Source: Candidatus Aminicenantota bacterium (lineage in GTDB: Bacteria; Acidobacteriota; Aminicenantia; Aminicenantales; UBA8522). Taken from it: a stretch of DNA of 34,049 bases. A model generated the notes under the pieces. It was given only the letters and a program-made list of their open reading frames with translations. It did not search any database and was not told where the DNA came from. The stretch spans positions 1-34,049 of the forward strand of contig JAFNEO010000012.1 of assembly GCA_017886205.1 (NCBI GenBank). The letters run 5' to 3'. Both the position numbers and the translations under genes were made by a program. Positions 16,490 through 23,896 of the stretch are shown one piece after another. Positions within the stretch are counted from its first letter, which is position 1; each line of letters begins with the position of its first letter.

Positions 16490-19009
16490 ATGAAATGCCC
16501 ACGCTGCGAGTACGACAATCCCAACGACAGTGTTTACTGCAGCCGCTGCGGGACCCAGCTCTTGAAGCCGTCCCCTCCCGCTTCTGTGACGCGGACGGCC
16601 ACGTTCCTGGCATCCCCTCGCGAGCTCACCGTCGGCGGCACATTCGCCGGGCGATATCAGGTCATGGAGGAGCTCGGGAAGGGCGGAATGGGGAGGGTCT
16701 ATAAGGCCTATGACACCGAGATCAAAGAACACGTCGCCATTAAGGTGCTGAATCCCGAGATCGCCGCTGACGAGGCCGTCGTCGAGCGGTTCCGCAACGA
16801 GCTCAAGCTCGCCCGCCGGGTATCCCACCGCAACGTCTGCCGGATGTTCGACCTCGGCCGCGTCGAAGATACGGCCTACATCAGCATGGAGTACGTTTCG
16901 GGGGAAGACCTGAAGACGCTCCTGCGGAGGATCGGCCATCTTCCGTCCCGGAAGGCGGTGGCCTTTGCCGAGCAGGTCGCTGACGGGCTGGCCGAGGCGC
17001 ACCGGCTGGGCGTTGTCCATCGCGACCTCAAACCTCAGAACATCATGATCGACCGCGAGGGCAACGCCAGGATCATGGATTTCGGGATCGCCCGGGCCCT
17101 GAAGACAAAGGGGATTACGGATCCGGGGATGATCATCGGGACTCCTGATTACATGGCGCCCGAGCAGTTCGAGGGCAAGGACGCCGACCAGAGAACGGAT
17201 ATTTATGCTCTAGGGGCAATCCTGTATGAGATGCTGACGAGCGGTCCGCCCTTCGAGGGTGAGACGCCGCTCGTCGTGGCCATGAAGCATAAGACGGAGC
17301 GGCCGCGCGATCCCCGGGAGACCAACCCCCAGGTTCCCGAGGCGCTGAGCCGGCTCATCCTCCGCTGTCTGGAAAAGGACAGGGAGAGGAGGTTCCAGTC
17401 GGCTGAAGAGGTCCTGACCGATTTGAGAGCGATCGAACGCCAACTCCCGTCGACGGGAGTGACCAGCGGAAGGATCACCAAAACGCTTCGCTTCGGGCTG
17501 AAACGGCCCCTGCGGCTCGGCCTCATCGCCGCGGCGATAATCGGCCTGGCCGCCGCGGGCTATCTTTTCTTCGGCCGGAGGGGACAGACCGTGGGCACAT
17601 CGGGAGGGAAGGTGGCTTCTCCATCCGCCTATAAAAGCTCGTTGGCCGTGTTGCCGTTCGAGGACCTCAGCCAGCTCAAGGACCAGGAAGCGTTCTCGAG
17701 CGGGATCACTGACGACCTGATCACCAAGCTCTCGAGCATCGGCCAGCTCAAGGTCATCTCCCGCCAGTCGGTGATGCGCTTCAAGGGCGCGGAAAAGGAC
17801 ATTCGGGAAATCGGGAAAGAACTCGGGGTCGAGAACGTCCTGGAAGGGAGCATCCAGCGAGAAAAAGACAACATCCGGGTCAACGTCAAGCTGACCCGGG
17901 CAAGAGACGGGGCCAACCTCTGGGGAGAGACGTACGACCGCAAGGTCGAAAGCATCTTCACGGTCCAGGACGAGATTTCCAGGGCGGTCGTCAACGCCCT
18001 GCGGATCGAGCTTGTCGCCGGCCAGGACTACATGCTGGTTAAACGCTACACCCAGGATCCTGATGCGTATAATCTTTACCTCCAGGGCCGCGTTGAATGG
18101 GATAGGCGGACCGAAGCCGGACTGAAGCGATCGATCGAGCTCTATCAGGAGGCGATCGCCAAAGACCCGAATTTCGCTTTGGCTTATGCGGGCATTGCGG
18201 ATGCTTATAGCGTTTTGGGACGGCTGGGGTTCGCGCGGCCCGCCGAGGTTTACCCCAAGGCGAAGGAAGCTGCAGAAAAAGCTCTCCAGATCGACAATTC
18301 TCTGGCCGAAGGGTATATCGCTCTGGCCTTCGTCAAGTACAGCTACGATTGGAACTGGCTGGATGCGGAGATCGATTTCAACTGGGCCATCGGTCTTAAC
18401 CCCAACTACGCCACCGCCTATCAATACTACGGCTCTCTTCTGGCGAACCTGGGCCGGTTTGACGAGGCCGAGGCCAAGTTCAAGAAAGCGATCGAGCTTG
18501 ACCCCAATTCTATCCCTATCAAGGCGTCGGTGGCCTCTCTTCATTATTATGCCCGCCATTATGATCGAGCGATCAGGATATGGCGGGAGATCGAGAAATC
18601 GGACAGCCGCACAAGCTGGGTGCATTACTACCTTGGGCAAGCTTACCTTCAGGAGGGATCGATAAAAAAGGCCCTCAGGGAATTCGAGAAAGCAGCCGAG
18701 CTTCCCGGTGGAAGTATTATCGCCGCCTTTGGAAGGGCATGCGCCTACGCCGCCCAAGGAAAAACGGAAAGGGCCCATGAAGAACTGGATGCTCTTCTGA
18801 AACGATCAAAACAGGAGTACGTCCCCTTCTATTTCCCGGCGGTGATCAGCGCCGCCCTGGGCGAGAAGGACCGGGCTTTTGAATTCCTGGCGATGTCCTA
18901 CGCCGAAAGGGAGGCCGAGAATCTATTCCTGAAATTCGACCCTCAGCTCGATCCCCTGCGCGACGATCCCCGGTTTGATGACTGGCTCGAGAAAATGAAC
19001 CTCCGCTGA
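16490..19009 (+). CDS. Membrane Ser/Thr protein kinase with zinc ribbon, TolB/FlgO-like and TPR domains
   Basis: An 839-residue protein. Residues 3-20 form a zinc ribbon (C3-x2-C6, C17-x2-C20). Residues ~55-315 are a Hanks-type kinase: glycine loop LGKGGMGRVYKAYD, ATP lysine K85 in VAIKVLN, catalytic VVHRDLKPQN (D179), DFG at 197-199, GTPDYMAPEQ. One membrane segment follows at ~344-362. The outer part starts with a TolB/FlgO-like domain (~384-510: SLAVLPFEDLS, FSSGITDDLITKLSSI, LGVENVLEGSIQ, LWGETYDRKVESIFTVQDEI) and ends in several TPRs to residue 839. This order is known from acidobacterial and myxobacterial receptor kinases. ATG 16490 has GAGG 9 nt ahead; a TTG at 16484 is less likely. 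It probably passes an envelope signal to cytoplasmic targets. Confidence 0.92.
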   Translation: MKCPRCEYDNPNDSVYCSRCGTQLLKPSPPASVTRTATFLASPRELTVGGTFAGRYQVMEELGKGGMGRVYKAYDTEIKEHVAIKVLNPEIAADEAVVERFRNELKLARRVSHRNVCRMFDLGRVEDTAYISMEYVSGEDLKTLLRRIGHLPSRKAVAFAEQVADGLAEAHRLGVVHRDLKPQNIMIDREGNARIMDFGIARALKTKGITDPGMIIGTPDYMAPEQFEGKDADQRTDIYALGAILYEMLTSGPPFEGETPLVVAMKHKTERPRDPRETNPQVPEALSRLILRCLEKDRERRFQSAEEVLTDLRAIERQLPSTGVTSGRITKTLRFGLKRPLRLGLIAAAIIGLAAAGYLFFGRRGQTVGTSGGKVASPSAYKSSLAVLPFEDLSQLKDQEAFSSGITDDLITKLSSIGQLKVISRQSVMRFKGAEKDIREIGKELGVENVLEGSIQREKDNIRVNVKLTRARDGANLWGETYDRKVESIFTVQDEISRAVVNALRIELVAGQDYMLVKRYTQDPDAYNLYLQGRVEWDRRTEAGLKRSIELYQEAIAKDPNFALAYAGIADAYSVLGRLGFARPAEVYPKAKEAAEKALQIDNSLAEGYIALAFVKYSYDWNWLDAEIDFNWAIGLNPNYATAYQYYGSLLANLGRFDEAEAKFKKAIELDPNSIPIKASVASLHYYARHYDRAIRIWREIEKSDSRTSWVHYYLGQAYLQEGSIKKALREFEKAAELPGGSIIAAFGRACAYAAQGKTERAHEELDALLKRSKQEYVPFYFPAVISAALGEKDRAFEFLAMSYAEREAENLFLKFDPQLDPLRDDPRFDDWLEKMNLR

Positions 19010-19016
19010 TACACAG

Positions 19017-19133
19017 GGGGTCAGGTCTCAACAATCAACAAATCATTCAACTTTGGGGACTCTTGAGGCGTAGGGAAGCTCGATGGAATTACTCGTAATC
19101 GCTGCGAATTGTTGAATGTTGAGACCTGACCCC
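19017..19133 (-). repeat. Palindromic REP/MITE-like element with 28 nt inverted termini
   Basis: The left end (19017-19044) and the inverted right end (19106-19133) agree at 26 of 28 positions, beginning GGGGTCAGGTCTCAACA. The element fills almost all of the 123 nt between two convergent genes and its right end overlaps the last base of the pfkA stop codon. A GGGGTCAGGTCT terminus is, from memory, common to small repeats linked with REP-associated (Y1) transposases in several phyla. No transposase is present, so it would be a non-autonomous copy. It may also act as a two-way terminator. Strand is nominal. Confidence 0.7.
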
Positions 19134-20227
19134 TATCGGTCGCCGAAGCTCGTCCCGATCGACCGTGCCGCGGCGATCAGGGGATGGTCCAACGGGACGG
19201 TCCTGGATCCGCCCGCTGCGACCTCCAGAGAAACCGAAGTGACGGTGCCGTCCTTGACTGCGACCATCTGACCGTACTCCCGGCGGACGATCAATTCGAC
19301 CGCCTTCGAGCCCAGCTGTGTCGCCAGGACGCGATCGGTAGCCGTCGGGGACCCGCCCCGCTGAAGATGCCCGAGGACCACGGTCCGCGCTTCGATCCCA
19401 GTCGCCTTTTCGAGCTGATCCTGGAGGACAAACCCGACCCCGCCCAGCCGCACCGGGTCGGCGCTCTTCTCGACCATCCTCTTGACGACGATATCTCCGC
19501 CCTTCGGTTTCGCGCCCTCGGCGACGACGACGATGCTGAACCGCCGGCCTATTCTGTTGCGCTCCCTGACCTTGGCCGCCACGGCCTTAATATCATAAGG
19601 GATCTCCGGGATCAGGATGATGTCGCCTCCGCCGGCCACCCCCGCAAAGAGCGCGATCCATCCGGCCCGGTGTCCCATGAGTTCGACGATCATGATGCGA
19701 TGATGGGACTGGGCCGTGGTGTGGAGCCGATCGATGGCCTCGGTGGCGATGGCCACCGCCGTGTCGAACCCGAAAGTGACGTCGGTCCCGCGCAGGTCGT
19801 TGTCGATCGTTTTGGGTATGCCCACGACCGGGATGCCGTCCCTCATCAGGCGGTGGGCGATGCCCAGGGTCCCGTCCCCTCCGATGCAGACGAGGGCGTC
19901 TATTCCCAACGCCCGGGCGTTCCGGATTGTCTTCTTGGAGACGTCCCTGAAGACGATGCGGCGGCCCGCCTTAACGGCATATCGGTACGGGTTCGAAATC
20001 TTCGAAGCCCCGAGGATCGTCCCTCCGACCGTGAGAATCCCCGAGACATCGTCGTAGTGGAGCTTGCGGTGGCGGTTGTGGATAAGGCCGTCGTACCCGT
20101 CCTCGACGCCGATGACCTCCATCCCGTATTCCAGGATAGCCTTCTTAACAACGGCACGGATGACGGCGTTGATGCCGGGACAATCTCCTCCCCCGGTCAG
20201 GATGGCGATCCGATTCTTCCTGTTCAT
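19133..20227 (-). CDS. pfkA: 6-phosphofructokinase
   Basis: A 364-residue PfkA-family enzyme that phosphorylates fructose 6-phosphate in glycolysis. Motifs: ILTGGGDCPGINAVIR for the phosphate donor loop, IGGDGTLGIAHRL (116-119 GGDG), PKTIDNDLRGTDVTFGFDTA with the catalytic Asp in TIDND, and MGHRAGW. Gly in GGDG points to ATP rather than pyrophosphate, while Lys in PKTIDND (K139) is the residue found in pyrophosphate enzymes; this G/K pair marks the mixed 'group III' clade, several of which are ATP-dependent. The start at 20227 was chosen because GGAGG lies 7 nt before that ATG and a promoter and hairpin lie just upstream; longer in-frame starts to 20314 would read through the promoter. The stop touches the palindromic repeat. 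Confidence 0.92.
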   Translation of the reverse strand: MNRKNRIAILTGGGDCPGINAVIRAVVKKAILEYGMEVIGVEDGYDGLIHNRHRKLHYDDVSGILTVGGTILGASKISNPYRYAVKAGRRIVFRDVSKKTIRNARALGIDALVCIGGDGTLGIAHRLMRDGIPVVGIPKTIDNDLRGTDVTFGFDTAVAIATEAIDRLHTTAQSHHRIMIVELMGHRAGWIALFAGVAGGGDIILIPEIPYDIKAVAAKVRERNRIGRRFSIVVVAEGAKPKGGDIVVKRMVEKSADPVRLGGVGFVLQDQLEKATGIEARTVVLGHLQRGGSPTATDRVLATQLGSKAVELIVRREYGQMVAVKDGTVTSVSLEVAAGGSRTVPLDHPLIAAARSIGTSFGDR

Positions 20228-20242
20228 TCGGCAACCTCCAGA

Positions 20243-20264
20243 AGTCCGGATCAGCCACCGGACT
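20243..20264 (-). promoter_or_regulatory. 5' stem-loop in the pfkA leader
   Basis: AGTCCGG and CCGGACT form a perfect 7 bp stem with an 8 nt loop. It sits between the predicted transcription start (~20266) and the GGAGG of pfkA, so it would cap the 5' end of the mRNA. It could protect the transcript or be an operator; no T run follows, so it is not a simple terminator. Confidence 0.4.
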
Positions 20265-20272
20265 CCTCCCTT

Positions 20273-20301
20273 GTTATAGGCCATAGGCCCGCGGTCCGCA
20301 A
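20273..20301 (-). promoter_or_regulatory. Sigma-70-type promoter for pfkA
   Basis: On the minus strand TTGCGG (20301-20296), 17 nt, TATAAC (20278-20273). The start near 20266 gives a leader of about 39 nt. Confidence 0.5.
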
Positions 20302-20415
20302 GTCCGTTGTGCATTCATCCGGGACCCGGACGCCCCGGCCCCATCTCCGACTCAATAGTCGCCGGAAAGCAGCCGGCCCTGAATCGACCTAACCTTACTA
20401 AATCTATAAAATATA

Positions 20416-20444
20416 TTGAAATAATAGGAAATAAACGCTAAAAT
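20416..20444 (+). promoter_or_regulatory. Sigma-70-type promoter for the DUF362 gene
   Basis: TTGAAA (20416-20421), 17 nt, TAAAAT (20439-20444), in a strongly AT-rich stretch. RNA would start near 20451, followed by AAGGAGG (20458-20464) and the ATG at 20470. The layout closely matches the promoter at 5646-5674. Confidence 0.62.
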
Positions 20445-20469
20445 AAATACTCCAACCAAGGAGGCGGAC

Positions 20470-22062
20470 ATGGACAGCCGGAAAAAGACGGGCGGCCTGA
20501 CGCGCCGAGATTTCTTGCGCAGCCTGGCAGCCGGGATTTCAGTTCCCTATCTCACCAAGCTCCCCGGCTTCCGGAGCTCGGCCGTGCTCAACGACCTGTT
20601 CTGGGTCAAGCGCATCCCCGACCATCCGTTTTATGACCCCGGCCAGCTCAACTTCCACATCGGGCTCGACTCTCTTCTCTACCTCATGGCCGACAACGGC
20701 CTCAAGCTTTATCGATCCTCGGGCGCCCATCCCTTTGCTGGACCGTCCGGGCTCATCGCCGCCGGGGACGTCGTGCTCCTCAAGGTTAACGCCCAGTGGA
20801 AATACCGCGGCTGCACCAATTCCGACCTCATCCGCGGCCTGATCCAGAGGATCCTTAACCATCCGGACGGGTTCAGCGGTGAGGTGGTTATCATCGAAAA
20901 CGGCCAGGGCCGGGGAAGCCTCAGGTGCGACACGACGGCCGCCTATGGCGGAGACCCGAGCGTCCATGCCAACGCCAACGACGAAAGCCACCACTTCCAC
21001 TACCTTGTCAACAGAGTCTTTAACGACCCGCGGGTGTCCGCTTATCTCCTCGACCCGATCCGGGAAAACTTCATCGGGGACAATGACCATGTCCGCAACG
21101 GCTACCGGAAACTCGAGAACGTATCCTACCCCTGCTTTACGACCGCCGGCGGCAACCGGGTTGAGCTCAAGGAAGGAATCTGGAAAGCGGGTGCCCACCA
21201 CGGGAACCTCAAGCTCATCAACGTGCCCGTGCTCAAACATCACGATTCTGGTGGGTCGGAGATAACCGCCAGCCTGAAGCATATGTACGGCCTGGTCTCG
21301 ATGTCCGACGGCCAGAGCGGGCTCCGCCACTACAGCGGACTCGGGGAGACCTGCGGTAGGATGATGGCCTCGGTCACGACACCGGTTCTGAACATCATCG
21401 ACGCGATCTGGGTTTCCCATGCCTCCATTACTGGCTATCCGGCCAGCACGACCTTCCGGGCAAACCAACTCCTGGCCAGCCAGGACCCAGTGGCCGCCGA
21501 TTATTGGGCGGCCAAGTATATCCTTCATCCGGTGGACGGCAACTTCCGGCACGATCCCGATTTCTCGGGTATCGACCGCTGGCTGGTCCAGGCCCGGGAC
21601 ACCATCAACGACCGCGGCGGCTTGCTCGACCCGGAGAAGGGGGTCCTCGTCGGCCGAGTCACCAAGAAAGAGGCGGAAATGCGGGCCCGAGCCAGCAATG
21701 CCGGCGATTTCCTAAACAACGTCCGGCTGAGCGTCTCCCGGTCGGGGCTGCACTTCATAGCGTCCGCTCTCGAGGCCAGGACGTTGGAAAAGCCCCTGGG
21801 CATCGCCGTTTCCGGCGCCAGCCCGCTGACCTGGAGGATAGAAACGGACGCCTCCTGGCTCAGCTGCGTGCCTTCCACCGGTTCTGGAAACAAAGATGTT
21901 GCCGTCCTCGCTCATACGGCCGGTCTCGAACCCGGAAAACATACCGGCCGGATCATTGTCCGCTGCCCGGGAGCGGCCAATGCGCCGCTAAACGTTCCCG
22001 TCGTACTCAGCCTTCTCGAGCGGCGGGGACGAGCCGACCACGACTCCAGGTCCAAGTTCTAA
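20470..22062 (+). CDS. Tat-exported DUF362 protein with C-terminal BACON-like domain
   Basis: A 530-residue protein beginning with a Tat signal: LTRRDFLRSLAAGISVPYL (RR at 12-13). The body (~60-390) has DUF362 features: VVLLKVNAQWKYRGCTNSD, VVIIENGQG, LINVPVLKHHDSGGSEITAS followed by LKHMYGLVS, then IIDAIWVSHA and LLASQDPVAADYWAAK. DUF362 proteins are often Fe-S linked; here no ferredoxin-type cysteine cluster is visible. Residues ~425-520 (LTWRIETDASWLSCVPSTGS, KHTGRIIVRCPG) match a BACON-like Ig-fold domain, thought to bind glycans or mucin-like material. AAGGAGG 5 nt before the ATG fixes the start. The Tat signal implies folding, perhaps with cofactor, before export. The reaction is unknown; the next gene is a secreted glycosidase. 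Confidence 0.82.
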   Translation: MDSRKKTGGLTRRDFLRSLAAGISVPYLTKLPGFRSSAVLNDLFWVKRIPDHPFYDPGQLNFHIGLDSLLYLMADNGLKLYRSSGAHPFAGPSGLIAAGDVVLLKVNAQWKYRGCTNSDLIRGLIQRILNHPDGFSGEVVIIENGQGRGSLRCDTTAAYGGDPSVHANANDESHHFHYLVNRVFNDPRVSAYLLDPIRENFIGDNDHVRNGYRKLENVSYPCFTTAGGNRVELKEGIWKAGAHHGNLKLINVPVLKHHDSGGSEITASLKHMYGLVSMSDGQSGLRHYSGLGETCGRMMASVTTPVLNIIDAIWVSHASITGYPASTTFRANQLLASQDPVAADYWAAKYILHPVDGNFRHDPDFSGIDRWLVQARDTINDRGGLLDPEKGVLVGRVTKKEAEMRARASNAGDFLNNVRLSVSRSGLHFIASALEARTLEKPLGIAVSGASPLTWRIETDASWLSCVPSTGSGNKDVAVLAHTAGLEPGKHTGRIIVRCPGAANAPLNVPVVLSLLERRGRADHDSRSKF

Positions 22063-22142
22063 AGCCTCTCTAAAAAACTCCGCTATTCCGAAAACGGCTC
22101 TCAGGCCTAGGCCTCCGGACTGAGGCGAACAATTGTTTGAGC

Positions 22143-22172
22143 TTGCTCGGCTCGTTTGTTGAGTGATAGAGT
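22143..22172 (+). promoter_or_regulatory. Possible promoter for the GH172 gene
   Basis: TTGCTC (22143-22148), 18 nt, TAGAGT (22167-22172) preceded by TGA. It would give a ~73 nt leader containing short GAGC/GCTC hairpins. The match is modest. Confidence 0.3.
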
Positions 22173-22251
22173 GAAGCCTCCGCTTCGAGCTGCAAGTGCC
22201 TGCTCATCGAGACTTGGAGAGCTTTGCTCGGAGCACCGAAAAGGAGGAGCT

Positions 22252-23832
22252 GTGTTAAAACCCGATAAGTTTCTTGGCCTTTCGCTCGTCGTCCTTTTTA
22301 TCGTTTCTGGGTTTATCCATCGGGCCGCGGCGCAGGAGCTGGGCGACCTGATGAAGGTCACGCCCGGCCGGGCGCGGGCCGTGACCTCATCCGACCCGAA
22401 CCCGAACGGCAACCTTGACCGGATCAAGTACATTGCGTCCGGAGAGACCAAGGTTCTGGCTGATATCAAGGGTCCGGGCGTCATCCGCCACATCTGGCTG
22501 ACGTTCAACGAAGCCCGGCCCAACTGGCTCGAGTCCGGCGGCTCGGCCCGGCCCGACGAGATCGTCCTCCGGATGTACTGGGACGACGCCAAGGAGCCGG
22601 CCGTCGAGGCTCCGCTCGGCGATTTCTTCGGGGCCGGGTTCGGTGTCCGAAGGGAGCTCAAGTCGGTGCCCGTCCAGGTCGAGGGGGGCGACGGCTACAA
22701 CTGCTATTGGCCGATGCCATTCCACAAGCGGGCCGTCATCACGGCCACCAATGAAAACCCCACCAAGAATGTTCGCAGCTTCTATTATCATATCGACTAC
22801 ACCGAGGAACCCCTCCCCGAAAAGGCGGCCTATTTCTGCGCCCAGTACCGGAACGAATTCCCCGAGAAAACGGGCCGGGATTACCTGATCCTCGACGCCG
22901 AGGGCGAAGGCCACTACGTCGGGACAGTCATGTCGGCCCGGTCGCGGAGCCCGTTCTGGTTCGGTGAAGGGGACGCCAGATTTTATGTGGATGGCGATAA
23001 AAAACCGACCATCCAGGGCACCGGGACCGAGGACTATTTCCTGATGGCCTGGGGCCTGAGTCAAAGCCAATTTCCCTATTTCGGATGCACCTATATGAGC
23101 GAGGACTTCGAGGACCTGGGAGTGGAGTACTGCCTGTACCGCTGGCACATCGCCGACCCCGTGAAGTTCTCCAAGTCCCTCCGGTTCGAGATCGAGCACA
23201 CCGGCTGGATGAGCGAGGACGAGACCGAAAGCGGCAAGGTCGAAGGCCATGTCGAGCGTGAGGATGATCTGGCCACCGTCGCCTTTTGGTACCAGGTCGG
23301 ACAGCCCAAGAGATACACCCGGATCCCGCCTCTCGCCCAGCGCCTCTTCCCCAACCTCGATGTCATCATCGAAGGCGGAACGCTGGCGCCGGCGGCCAAG
23401 CATTCTCCGGGTCTCGTCGAAGTCCAGAAAGGCTACGACTGGACCGGCGAGGGCCAGCTGGTGTTCCAACCCGCGAGCGAGGATCCTCTGCTCGAAGTGG
23501 AATTTCAGGTGGAGAAGGAAGAATACCGCGGCTTGATCCTGCGCTTCACCTATGCCGAAGACTACGGCGTTTATCGAATTTATCTCGACGGGAAGAACGC
23601 CCGCCAGCCGGCGGATTACATGGCCGGACAGAAGATCCAGGATTACGACTTCTATTCCAAGGACCTCCGGGTCAAAGACAACTACTTGGGAAGCTTCAAG
23701 CTGGCGCTGGGCAAGCACACCCTGAGACTGGAAGGCCGCGGGAAGAACCTCTTTTCGAAGGGATATAACGTCGGCCTGGACTCGATCCGTTTGCGCGAGC
23801 GCTGGATTAAGAAACGAAAATTCCTGGGCTGA
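22252..23832 (+). CDS. Secreted GH172 (DUF2961) glycoside hydrolase
   Basis: A 526-residue protein with a signal peptide (FLGLSLVVLFIVSGFIHRAA, then AQE). Residues ~55-380 form the DUF2961/GH172 double jelly roll: GPGVIRHIWLTF, LRMYWDDAKEPAVEAPLGDF, PMPFHKRAVI and WFGEGDARFYVDG followed by GTGTEDYFLMAWG. E239 (GEGD) and E260 (GTED) are 21 residues apart, the same spacing as the two catalytic glutamates I recall for the Bifidobacterium alpha-fructofuranosidase of GH172. Characterised members act on alpha-D-fructofuranosides and D-arabinofuranosides such as lipoarabinomannan or arabinogalactan. The C-terminal ~150 residues look like an added carbohydrate-binding jelly roll. The start is GTG 22252 with AAGGAGGAG just before; a longer frame upstream has no ribosome site and would hide the signal peptide. 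Confidence 0.85.
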   Translation: MLKPDKFLGLSLVVLFIVSGFIHRAAAQELGDLMKVTPGRARAVTSSDPNPNGNLDRIKYIASGETKVLADIKGPGVIRHIWLTFNEARPNWLESGGSARPDEIVLRMYWDDAKEPAVEAPLGDFFGAGFGVRRELKSVPVQVEGGDGYNCYWPMPFHKRAVITATNENPTKNVRSFYYHIDYTEEPLPEKAAYFCAQYRNEFPEKTGRDYLILDAEGEGHYVGTVMSARSRSPFWFGEGDARFYVDGDKKPTIQGTGTEDYFLMAWGLSQSQFPYFGCTYMSEDFEDLGVEYCLYRWHIADPVKFSKSLRFEIEHTGWMSEDETESGKVEGHVEREDDLATVAFWYQVGQPKRYTRIPPLAQRLFPNLDVIIEGGTLAPAAKHSPGLVEVQKGYDWTGEGQLVFQPASEDPLLEVEFQVEKEEYRGLILRFTYAEDYGVYRIYLDGKNARQPADYMAGQKIQDYDFYSKDLRVKDNYLGSFKLALGKHTLRLEGRGKNLFSKGYNVGLDSIRLRERWIKKRKFLG

Positions 23833-23887
23833 TGAATCCTGAATAGAAGAGAAAAACCGGGCGGGTCTTTCTCCATGTCTAAGAGGA

Positions 23888-23896
23888 TGATAGAAT
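23888..23896 (+). promoter_or_regulatory. Extended -10-like element before the sulfatase/TPR gene
   Basis: TGATAGAAT with no convincing -35. If real, RNA would begin at about 23903, which is itself an in-frame ATG, giving a leaderless message. It overlaps an AGAGGA ribosome-site candidate (23882-23887), so the two readings compete. Confidence 0.3.

Noticed and set aside
22063..22251. Terminator or small gene between the DUF362 and GH172 genes
   Set aside because: Short palindromes such as GGCCTAGGCC and GCCTC/GAGGC occur, but none is followed by a T run, and the upstream in-frame ATG at 22156 has no ribosome site and would hide the GH172 signal peptide.
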